Assembly (NCBI GenBank): GCA_002329075.1
Contig: DCXR01000069.1
Span: 43,055-85,570 of the forward strand
Direction: 5' to 3'
DNA length: 42,516 bases
Origin: Candidatus Neomicrothrix sp. UBA2131
GTDB taxonomy: Bacteria > Actinomycetota > Acidimicrobiia > Acidimicrobiales > MedAcidi-G1
Position 1 is the stretch's first letter. Each line of letters starts with the position of its first letter. Made by a program: the position numbers and the translations under genes. The notes below the pieces were generated by a model, which worked only from the letters and a program-made list of their open reading frames with translations, was not told the DNA's origin and did no database searches. Below, in pieces: positions 15,376-22,020 of this stretch.

Positions 15376-16932
15376 CTACAGCGGCACGTTGCCGTGCTTG
15401 CGCTGGGGAAGTTCCTCGCGCTTGCCGACCAGCATCTCGAGGCCTGCGATCAACCTGACCCGTGTCTCGGACGGGGCGATCACGTCGTCGACGAAGCCGT
15501 GTTCGGCGGACACGTACGGGTTGGTGTAGCGCTCTGAGTACTCGTCGATGAGCTCGGCCCGGCGGGCGACCGGGTCGGCGGCGTCGGCCAACTCACGGCG
15601 GTACAGGATCTCAACGGCGCCCTGCGGGCCCATCACGGCCAACTCGGCCGTGGGCCAGGCCAACGACAGGTCGGAACCGACCGACTTCGAGTCCATGACG
15701 ACGTAGGCGCCGCCGTAGGCCTTCCGGGTGATGACCTGGATGCGCGGCACCGTTGCCTCGCAGTAGGCGTAGAGCAACTTGGCGCCGTGGCGGATGATGC
15801 CGCCGTATTCCTGGTCTACGCCGGGCAGGAAGCCGGGAACGTCGACGAACGTGACGAGCGGGAGGTTGAAGGCGTCGCAGGTGCGGACGAACCGGGCGGC
15901 CTTCTCGGCGGCCTGGATGTCGAGCACCCCGGCGAGCATCATGGGCTGGTTGCCGACCACGCCGACGGATCGGCCGTCGAGGCGGGCGAAGCCGCACACG
16001 ATGTTCCCGGCCCAGGCTGAGTGGTACTCCATGAACTCGCCGTCGTCGACGACAGCGGTGATGACCTGGCGCATGTCGTAGGGCACGTTGGAGCTGTCGG
16101 GCATGAGGTCCTCGAGTTCGGGACACAACCGGTCGGCGGGATCGTCGCAGTCGATGGTCGGTGGCAGGTCGATGTTGTTCGACGGCAGGTACGACAGCAG
16201 CACCTTGACCTCGTCGAGGACCTGGTGTTCGTCTTCCCCCACGAAGGTGGCCACACCCGACTTGGTGGCATGGGTGCCGGCGCCGCCGAGTTCCTCGAGG
16301 GAGACCTCCTCGCCGGTGACCGTCCTGACGACGTCCGGACCCGTTATGAACATGTGTGACTTCTCCCGCACCATGAAGATGAAGTCGGTCATCGCCGGGC
16401 TGTACACGGCGCCGCCGGCACAGGGGCCGAGGATCACGCTGATCTGGGGGATCACGCCTGAGGACTGCACGTTGCGGTAGAAGATGCCGCCGTAGCCGTC
16501 GAGGCTGACGACGCCCTCCTGGATGCGGGCGCCGGCACCGTCGTTGAGGCCGATCATCGGGGCTCCGACCGAGTGGGCAAGGTCCATCACCTTGTGGAGC
16601 TTTCTGGCGAAGGCCTCCCCGAGGGCGCCTCCGAAGACGGTGAAGTCCTGGGCGAACACGAACACCCGGCGGCCGTCGACGGTCCCCCAGCCGGTGATGA
16701 CGCCGTCGGTGTAGGGGCGTTCCTCGATGCCGCTGTCGTGGGCCCGGTGGCGGACCAGCAGGTCGAGTTCGTTGAACGAGCCCTCGTCGAGCAGGTAGTC
16801 GATGCGTTCGCGGGCGAGCAACTTGCCCTTGTCGTGCTGGCGTTCGACCGCGCGCTCGGAGCCGGCGTGGAGGGCCTCCTCCCGCCGCTTGCGGAGGTCG
16901 TCGAGCCGGTCGCTCATGGAATGCTGTGTCAT
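15376..16932 (-). CDS. Acyl-CoA carboxylase beta subunit (propionyl-CoA carboxylase type)
   Basis: A 518-residue carboxyltransferase of the PccB/AccD family, which moves CO2 from biotin onto propionyl- or acetyl-CoA. Characteristic blocks: SMSDRLDDLRKRREEAL at the start, KLLARERIDYLLDEGSF, FAQDFTVFGGALGEAFARK, the two oxyanion-hole regions DGAGARIQEG and GAKLLYAYCEATVPR, and KAYGGAYVVM. Length is typical (510-540). I chose the ATG at 16932; a second Met five codons later and an upstream GTG are alternatives. With the epimerase gene upstream, propionyl-CoA is the likelier substrate. The biotin-bearing alpha subunit is not in the window. Confidence 0.93.
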   Translation of the reverse strand: MTQHSMSDRLDDLRKRREEALHAGSERAVERQHDKGKLLARERIDYLLDEGSFNELDLLVRHRAHDSGIEERPYTDGVITGWGTVDGRRVFVFAQDFTVFGGALGEAFARKLHKVMDLAHSVGAPMIGLNDGAGARIQEGVVSLDGYGGIFYRNVQSSGVIPQISVILGPCAGGAVYSPAMTDFIFMVREKSHMFITGPDVVRTVTGEEVSLEELGGAGTHATKSGVATFVGEDEHQVLDEVKVLLSYLPSNNIDLPPTIDCDDPADRLCPELEDLMPDSSNVPYDMRQVITAVVDDGEFMEYHSAWAGNIVCGFARLDGRSVGVVGNQPMMLAGVLDIQAAEKAARFVRTCDAFNLPLVTFVDVPGFLPGVDQEYGGIIRHGAKLLYAYCEATVPRIQVITRKAYGGAYVVMDSKSVGSDLSLAWPTAELAVMGPQGAVEILYRRELADAADPVARRAELIDEYSERYTNPYVSAEHGFVDDVIAPSETRVRLIAGLEMLVGKREELPQRKHGNVPL

Positions 16933-16971
16933 CGGGGGCACAGGGTAGCGACCGGAGGCGATCCGCACCGC

Positions 16972-17853
16972 TCAGGCCAGCCGGGCTGCCAGCCGGTCGG
17001 CCCGCTCAGCCAGGCGTGGGCCGTCGAGGCTGCGGCACATCTCGGCGAAATGGGGCTGTGGGCCCGTCCAGCAGAGTTCGTCGACATCTTCCATGACCGG
17101 GGCTTCGAGGTCGAGTGTGGCCAGGCGCCGGTAGAGCTCGGCGTCCTCACGACCTTCGGCGAGCACCGTCGCCAACCGTGTGGCGCCACGCACGGCCACG
17201 TCCCAGTCGTTGGCGTCGTCCGGGATCTCCTCGAGGTGGAGGTATCTGGCCAGCATCGTGGACGACGACTTCGCCCCCCAACCGGGCAAACCGGGGATGC
17301 CGTCGGCGGTGTCGCCGACCAGCGCCAGGTAGTCGGGAATCGATTCGGGCCGCACGCCGAAGCGCTCGATGATCCCGTCCCGGTCGTAGACGATGTCCTT
17401 GCGGCGATCGTGCTGAACGATGCGGAGCCCGTCATCGACGACCTGGGCGAGGTCCTTGTCGGGGGTGCAGATGAGGATGCGGTCGACCCGGGGATCCTCT
17501 GCGGCCTTCACCGCCGCTGCCCCCATTGCGTCGTCGGCCTCGTGTTCGACCATGGCGAAGACGCGGAAGCCGGCCGCCTCGAGCGCGGCCTTGAGCAGCG
17601 GGAACTGGGCGAACAGTTCCGGCGGCGTTCCTTCACCTGTCTTGTAGCCCTCGAAAATGTCGTTGCGGAACGACTCGACCACCTGGTCGGTGGCGACCCC
17701 GACGTGCGTGGCGCCGCCCTCGAGCATCCCGAGGATCGAGCCGACGACGGCCCGCGTGGCCGCCACCTCGACGCCGTCGGCGGTCTGGTGCGATGGCACC
17801 GCGAAGTGGTGGCGGAACAGTTCGTACGTCCCGTCGACGAGGTGGACCTCCAC
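16972..17853 (-). CDS. 5'-3' exonuclease (PolA N-terminal domain-like)
   Basis: A 293-residue FEN/PIN-type nuclease related to the 5' nuclease domain of DNA polymerase I. Metal-binding clusters are visible: EADD at 105-108, TPDKD at 130-134, and GDTADGIPGLPGWG (180-193), which combines an acidic residue with the helix-hairpin-helix (H3TH) DNA-binding motif. The N-terminal D-G-T replaces the usual D-G-S/N metal ligand. Start GTG at 17853 has an excellent ribosome binding site (AGGAGG, 7 bases away), so the much longer open frame upstream is spurious. It sits between mce and the carboxylase beta gene. Expected role: removal of RNA primers or flap structures. Confidence 0.9.
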   Translation of the reverse strand: MEVHLVDGTYELFRHHFAVPSHQTADGVEVAATRAVVGSILGMLEGGATHVGVATDQVVESFRNDIFEGYKTGEGTPPELFAQFPLLKAALEAAGFRVFAMVEHEADDAMGAAAVKAAEDPRVDRILICTPDKDLAQVVDDGLRIVQHDRRKDIVYDRDGIIERFGVRPESIPDYLALVGDTADGIPGLPGWGAKSSSTMLARYLHLEEIPDDANDWDVAVRGATRLATVLAEGREDAELYRRLATLDLEAPVMEDVDELCWTGPQPHFAEMCRSLDGPRLAERADRLAARLA

Positions 17854-17882
17854 GCTGTGCCTCCTGCCCTTCGCCCGGTGGT

Positions 17883-18299
17883 CTAGTTCGGGTCCCCTCC
17901 AGGTTGGACTAGTTCGATGAGGGTGCCGAAGGAGCCCTTCGGATGGACGAAGGCGACCGTGGAGCCCCGGGATCCGGGGCGGGGGGCCTCGTCGATGGCC
18001 CTTCCGCCGGCGGCCACGACGGCAGCAAGGGCCGCTGTGCAGTCGTCGACCCGGTAGCCGACGTGGTGGATGCCCTCGCCCCGTTTCTCGAGAAACCTGC
18101 TTATCGGCGAGTCGGGCCGGGTTCCCGTCGTGAGTTGGAGGTAGGACTCGCCGACGCGCAGCATGGCCTCCTCGACGCCGTCCTGGTCGACAACCTCCCG
18201 ATGGCAGACCTCGGCGCCGAAGGCCCGGGCGTGGTAGTCGATCGCCGCCTCGAGGTCGTGGACGGCGATGGCGACATGGTCGATCTGGGTCAGGAGCAT
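17883..18299 (-). CDS. mce: Methylmalonyl-CoA epimerase
   Basis: A 138-residue vicinal-oxygen-chelate (glyoxalase-fold) protein. It begins with the family's IDHVAIAVHDLEAAI (metal-ligand His8), and has VGESYLQLTT, EGIHHVGYRVDD (second His), and a C-terminal HPKGSFGTLIELVQ (final Glu ligand). It interconverts (S)- and (R)-methylmalonyl-CoA between propionyl-CoA carboxylase and methylmalonyl-CoA mutase. The ATG has GAGGA seven bases upstream. It heads a minus-strand group with the exonuclease, carboxylase beta and epsilon genes, consistent with a propionyl-CoA pathway. The mutase lies outside this window. Confidence 0.93.
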   Translation of the reverse strand: MLLTQIDHVAIAVHDLEAAIDYHARAFGAEVCHREVVDQDGVEEAMLRVGESYLQLTTGTRPDSPISRFLEKRGEGIHHVGYRVDDCTAALAAVVAAGGRAIDEAPRPGSRGSTVAFVHPKGSFGTLIELVQPGGDPN

Positions 18300-18416
18300 G
18301 CGTGGTCCTCGCTGTCGGGGCGTCTGCGGATCGTGGGGCGCCGTCCCGGGGCCATCGTGGCATGTCCGGGGAACCTCCCCGTCATTTCGGGCGTGCCTGT
18401 GGAAAACCTGCCCGAC

Positions 18417-18445
18417 TTGTCACGGCCTCGTCATTGTTGTAATGT
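18417..18445 (+). promoter_or_regulatory. Sigma-70-type promoter
   Basis: TTGTCA (18417-18422) and TAATGT (18440-18445) are separated by exactly 17 bp, a near-consensus housekeeping promoter on the plus strand, in the 266-bp gap between the start of mce and the end of recR. No plus-strand protein gene follows, so it most likely drives the small RNA below. Confidence 0.6.
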
Positions 18446-18451
18446 GATCGC

Positions 18452-18550
18452 AACACGTTGGGAACACCCCTCCACCCAACCAAAGGAAGCGCCCTCTGAG
18501 GGTCGCCGGTACCGCCCGCACCGGCCCCCCGGGGGGCGTTTCCATTTTCC
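18452..18550 (+). ncRNA. Candidate small RNA with C-rich hairpin loops
   Basis: Starting about seven bases after the promoter, the sequence holds GTTGGG/CCCAAC (18457-18462 with 18475-18480) closing a 12-base loop rich in C. A short CCCT/AGGG hairpin (18492-18502) and GCCGGT/ACCGGC (18505-18510 with 18520-18525) closing a 9-base C-rich loop follow. It ends in a run of C and G that can form a terminator-like stem (around 18524-18538), followed by T-rich bases to 18550. Two hairpins with C-rich loops recall the actinobacterial 6C RNA, but the loops are not uninterrupted C runs. The assignment is inference. Confidence 0.5.
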
Positions 18551-18565
18551 CCACCGGCGCCATGC

Positions 18566-19168
18566 TCAGTCCCCACCGAGCCTGCGCCGCCCCTCCAGCG
18601 CCCGGCCCAGGGTCAACTCGTCGGCGTACTCGAGGTCACCACCCACCGGCAGTCCGCTGGCGATCTTGGTGACCTCCACCCCCAGAGGCTCGAGCAACCG
18701 GGCCAGGTACATGGCGGTGGCCTCACCCTCGATGTTGGGGTTCGTGGCCAGGATCACCTCGGCCACGGCTTCCGGCTCGAGCCTGGCCAGCAATTCCCTG
18801 ATGCGGAGCTGTTCGGGGCCGACACCGTCGATGGGGCTGATCGAACCACCGAGCACGTGGTACCGACCCCGGAACTCGGCAGTGCGCTCGACCGCCACCA
18901 CATCGCGCGGCTCCTCGACGACACACAGCAGTGAACCCTCCCGTCGTGTGTCGGCACAGATGGTGCAGAGGTCGTCCTCGGAGATGTTGAAACACCGCGT
19001 GCAGAACCGAACCCGGGAACGCATCTCGACAATGGCTGCCGTCAGCCGCTCGACGTCGGTGGGGTCTGACTCGAGGAGGTGGAAGGCGAGCCGCTGCGCC
19101 GACCGGGGACCGATCCCCGGGAGTCGGCCCAGTTCGTCGATGACCTGCTGGACGGCGTCGGCGTACAC
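18566..19168 (-). CDS. recR: Recombination mediator protein RecR
   Basis: A 200-residue RecR, which with RecF/RecO loads RecA on gapped DNA. An N-terminal helix-hairpin-helix (LPGIGPRSAQRLAFHLL) is followed by a four-Cys zinc finger (Cys56, Cys59, Cys68, Cys71) and a TOPRIM domain starting LLCVVEEPRDVVAVE, with IDGVGPEQL and ATNPNIEGEATAMYLAR. Length is standard. It starts at GTG 22 bp after dnaX, the conserved bacterial dnaX-recR order. A YbaB gene, often between them, is absent here. Confidence 0.96.
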   Translation of the reverse strand: MYADAVQQVIDELGRLPGIGPRSAQRLAFHLLESDPTDVERLTAAIVEMRSRVRFCTRCFNISEDDLCTICADTRREGSLLCVVEEPRDVVAVERTAEFRGRYHVLGGSISPIDGVGPEQLRIRELLARLEPEAVAEVILATNPNIEGEATAMYLARLLEPLGVEVTKIASGLPVGGDLEYADELTLGRALEGRRRLGGD

Positions 19169-19190
19169 GGTGGACGGAATCCCGGTCGGG

Positions 19191-20945
19191 TCAGTCGGGC
19201 TCGACGACGCTCACGCCGGGGAACGCCTCGGTGATGCGTTCGACGGCGGAGCCGACGACGGCGTCGGCATCGACCAGTTCGTCAGGGTCGATGGACTCTT
19301 CTTCGTCCTCGTCGACAACTTCCTCCACGGGCTTACCGTCCGCAGGCTTGCCGACACCCGGCCGGGGAGGTGGGCGGATCGCATCCTCGTCGACGACCAG
19401 ACGGATCGGCACGGCCACGCCGAACTGCTCGGCCAGGGCACCCTCGACCTCACCGACCAGTTCGGTGCAGCGCACCAGGTGCGGCTTGTTCGGGAGTGCC
19501 AGGACCGCCACGCCGTCGACGACCTCGGTGAACCGTCCCATGGCGAACCTGGCCTTGGCCTTCTTGCTGAGGCGGGCGAGGACCTCGTCTCCCCAGGCAA
19601 GGGCCAGTGCGTCGCGGTCGGGGAGGTCGCCCTCGGGGGCCGGTGCCACCGGAACCGGCTCCTGCTCGGGGGCCACCTCGGCCGAGGCCGTATCTGCAGG
19701 TGACTCGGGAGGTGCCTCGCTGGCGGCGAGGATCTCGCGGGCCTTCGCCGCCGGCCCTCTCCGGGAAGGCCTGGGAGGCACCGGTGGCGGCGTTGCACCC
19801 GACCCGGCAACCGGCCTGCCCTGCGCCAGGGCCTGTTCGAGTTGCTCGATGCGTCGGACCAGATCGTCGAGGGCCGGCGACTCGGCTGGAGCAGACCCGA
19901 ACTCACCACCGGGTGGCGTCGCCAGACGGACCAGGGCGACCTCGAGGTCCACCCGGGGATCGGGTGCCCGACGCATGTCGACCAGGGCGGTGCCGAGCAC
20001 CTCGAGTGCCCGCGTGATCGCTGCGGGGGGAAGGGACTCTGCGAACGACTCGGCCCGGGCCCGGTCGTCGTCGGAAAGTTGTTCGGGCGGCACGCCCATG
20101 CGGACGAGGAAGACATCGCGCAGCGCCGACAGGAGGGCCTCGCCCAGGACCCGGGGCTCGCGTCCACGCGAGATGCCCGTGGCGATCGCCCCCAGGGCCG
20201 CTGCAGCGTCCGAGGCGACGAGGGCGCCAAGCAGTTCCGCTGTCGAGGAATCTTCGGCGGTGATGCCGCCGGCGACTACCCGGTCGAGGGCGGACAGCGC
20301 ATCGCGCGCCGAGCCGCGTCCGAAGCGCACCGCCTGCGCCTGACCCTCCTCGTCCACGTCGAGGCCGGCGTCGGCAACCACGTCGGCGACCAGCAATGCG
20401 AGCTCACCAGCCGGCAGCAGCCCCAGCTCGAGGTGCTGGGACCGGCTGCGGATGGTCTCGACGACCTTGTGGGGCTCGGTGGTGGCGAGCACGAACACGA
20501 CGTGGCCGGGCGGCTCCTCGAGAGTCTTGAGGAGGGCGTTCTCGGCACCGGGGGTGAGCATGTGGACCTCGTCGAGGAGGTACACCTTGGTCCGGCCCGG
20601 CGTGCCGAGGGCGACCTTGGCCAGCAGGTCCCGGATGTCGTCGACCTTGTTGTTGGACGCGGCGTCGAGTTCGTGAAGGTCGAAGGACCGGCCGGCGTCG
20701 ATGGCCAGGCACGACTCGCACTCGCAGCAGGGCTCGCCGTCGGCCGGCGCCGTGCAGTTGAGGGCCTTGGCCAGGATCCGAGCGGCGGTGGTCTTGCCGG
20801 TGCCCCGTGGCCCGCTGAGGAGGTAGGCGTGGTGGACGCGGTCCTCGCGGACGGCGTTGCGAAGCGCCGCGACGACATGCTCCTGACTCCGGATCTCGTC
20901 GAACCGGCGCGGTCGGTAGCGACGGTAGAGGGCTGTGTACTCCAT
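19191..20945 (-). CDS. dnaX: DNA polymerase III subunit gamma/tau
   Basis: A 584-residue clamp-loader ATPase. Walker A (GPRGTGKT) is at residues 45-52, a zinc module C64-x8-C73-x2-C76-x2-C79 follows, then LLDEVHML (Walker B) and sensor regions. After about residue 370 comes a low-complexity Pro/Ala/Glu linker and a C-terminal tau-type region with an acidic tail (DEDEEESIDPDELVD). No A-rich slippery site for making a separate gamma form is visible. It is upstream of recR and close to the SRP RNA, tRNA-Ser and tadA, a grouping common in actinobacteria. Confidence 0.96.
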   Translation of the reverse strand: MEYTALYRRYRPRRFDEIRSQEHVVAALRNAVREDRVHHAYLLSGPRGTGKTTAARILAKALNCTAPADGEPCCECESCLAIDAGRSFDLHELDAASNNKVDDIRDLLAKVALGTPGRTKVYLLDEVHMLTPGAENALLKTLEEPPGHVVFVLATTEPHKVVETIRSRSQHLELGLLPAGELALLVADVVADAGLDVDEEGQAQAVRFGRGSARDALSALDRVVAGGITAEDSSTAELLGALVASDAAAALGAIATGISRGREPRVLGEALLSALRDVFLVRMGVPPEQLSDDDRARAESFAESLPPAAITRALEVLGTALVDMRRAPDPRVDLEVALVRLATPPGGEFGSAPAESPALDDLVRRIEQLEQALAQGRPVAGSGATPPPVPPRPSRRGPAAKAREILAASEAPPESPADTASAEVAPEQEPVPVAPAPEGDLPDRDALALAWGDEVLARLSKKAKARFAMGRFTEVVDGVAVLALPNKPHLVRCTELVGEVEGALAEQFGVAVPIRLVVDEDAIRPPPRPGVGKPADGKPVEEVVDEDEEESIDPDELVDADAVVGSAVERITEAFPGVSVVEPD

Positions 20946-21007
20946 GCACCGCTCACCCTACAGCGGCCCTGCGACACGCTCGGAGGCGTGCCGCGGGCCA
21001 CCGCCGG

Positions 21008-21092
21008 CGGAGGGAGTGGGATTCGAACCCACGGTGACCGGGGCCACACACGCTTTCCAAGCGTGCCGATTCGTCCGCTCTCGCATCCCTCC
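21008..21092 (-). tRNA. tRNA-Ser (anticodon GGA)
   Basis: Acceptor GGAGGGA (21086-21092 complement) pairs with TCCCTCC (21009-21015 complement), and discriminator G is at 21008. The anticodon loop TTGGAAA carries GGA (complement of 21056-21058). A long variable arm and a GGTTCGAATCC T-arm identify a class II serine tRNA. CCA is not encoded. Confidence 0.95.
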
Positions 21093-21223
21093 GGGGCCCG
21101 CCCCGGGGCGGATTCCGGACGCAAGGCTACCGGCCGCTTTTCCGACGGGTGCAGGGCACCGGTGCACAGGACATGGGCTGTGGGTATCGTCTCGATGCAC
21201 ACCCGTCTTCGAGTGTGGCGGTC

Positions 21224-21316
21224 GGGTCCTGTGCGACCGGGGCCCGTGAACCGGGTCAGGGCCGGAAGGCAGCAGCTCTCAGCGGAACCCCCGGGGTGCC
21301 GCAGATCGCCTGGCCG
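21224..21316 (+). ncRNA. ffs: Signal recognition particle RNA (small bacterial type)
   Basis: The universally conserved SRP domain IV is clear: GTCAGGGCCGGAAGGCAGCAG (around 21255-21275, with GGAAG tetraloop and AGCAG internal loop), preceded by GTGAACC and followed by the returning strand ending in GTGCCGCAGATCGCC. It is the roughly 90-100-base form without an Alu domain. The ends are estimated from outer-stem pairing (GGTC and GCGA with TCGC and GGCC). The RNA with Ffh targets nascent membrane proteins. It lies between tRNA-Ser(GGA) and tadA. Confidence 0.9.
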
Positions 21317-21364
21317 CCACGCTCGAGGGCGGGTGTGGCGCGTCCCGCACCTATCGTCGCCGTC

Positions 21365-21811
21365 ATGGACGACGAGGCGCTCATGGGCATCGCCCTCGAC
21401 GAGGCCCGCCTGGCCGCTGCCGCCGGCGACGTACCGATCGGTGCGGTGGTCGTCCTCGAAGGCGAGGTCGTCGCCCGCCGGCACAACGAGCGGGAAGCCA
21501 CCGGGGACCCCACGGCCCACGCCGAGGTGCTGGCACTGCGCGACGCCGCCGAGGCCATCGGCTCGTGGCGACTCGATGGCGCGACGCTCGTGGTCACACT
21601 CGAGCCCTGCCCGATGTGCGCCGGCGCTGCCTGGGCGTCGCGGATCGGACGCGTCGTCTCCGGTGCGCCGAACATGGACGCAGGTTCCCTGGGGTCGCTG
21701 TACCACCTGGGGGCCGACCCCCGCCTGAACCACGAGTTTCCCGTCAGCCACGGCGTCCGCAGCGACGAATGTGCGGCGCTGCTCGTGGACTTCTTCGCCG
21801 AACGGCGCTGA
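21365..21811 (+). CDS. tadA: tRNA-specific adenosine deaminase
   Basis: A 148-residue cytidine-deaminase-fold enzyme that converts A34 to inosine in tRNA-Arg(ACG). The zinc site is complete: HAE at residues 52-54 (His52 ligand, Glu54 proton shuttle) and PCPMC at 81-85 (two Cys ligands). The upstream GDVPIGAVVV segment and terminal region fit TadA. Start ATG at 21365; the longer open frame overlaps the SRP RNA. It is followed by tRNA-Ser(CGA), an arrangement often seen with dnaX and ffs. Confidence 0.95.
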   Translation: MDDEALMGIALDEARLAAAAGDVPIGAVVVLEGEVVARRHNEREATGDPTAHAEVLALRDAAEAIGSWRLDGATLVVTLEPCPMCAGAAWASRIGRVVSGAPNMDAGSLGSLYHLGADPRLNHEFPVSHGVRSDECAALLVDFFAERR

Positions 21812-21858
21812 CCGGAACGCCGTTGGCCGGGTTCTGCCCGCTGGCTAGCCTCGTCGGT

Positions 21859-21948
21859 GGAAGGTTGCCAGAGCGGACGAATGGGGCGGCCTCGAAAGCC
21901 GTTGTGGCCTCCGGGTCACCATGGGTTCAAATCCCATACCTTCCGCCA
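21859..21948 (+). tRNA. tRNA-Ser (anticodon CGA)
   Basis: Acceptor GGAAGGT (21859-21865) pairs with ACCTTCC (21938-21944), followed by discriminator G and an encoded CCA (21946-21948). The anticodon stem-loop GGCCTCGAAAGCC gives CGA, a long variable arm is present, and the T-arm is GGTTCAAATCC. Class II serine tRNA. Confidence 0.95.
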
Positions 21949-21952
21949 AGTC

Positions 21953-21992
21953 GATGACCCCGGCAGTTCCCCGGAACGAGTCCGGGGTCATC
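21953..21992. terminator. Bidirectional terminator-like hairpin
   Basis: GATGACCCCGG (21953-21963) pairs perfectly with CCGGGGTCATC (21982-21992); the loop contains a second small stem GTTC-CCCG-GAAC. It lies just after tRNA-Ser(CGA) on the plus strand and just after the molybdoenzyme gene on the minus strand. No T-run is present, so it is a hairpin of probable transcription-ending or RNA-stabilising role. Confidence 0.55.
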
Positions 21993-22020
21993 ACGCGTCG
22001 GGACCGCTTCTTCCCTGCAC

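Noticed and set aside
17854..18363. The upstream 170-codon extension of the exonuclease reading frame
   Set aside because: It overlaps mce in another frame, has Arg/Pro-rich low-information sequence, and the GTG at 17853 has an excellent ribosome binding site and begins exactly at family homology.
19191..20945. A programmed frameshift in dnaX to make a short gamma form
   Set aside because: No A-rich slippery heptamer or stem was found in the linker region; the sequence is GC-rich throughout.
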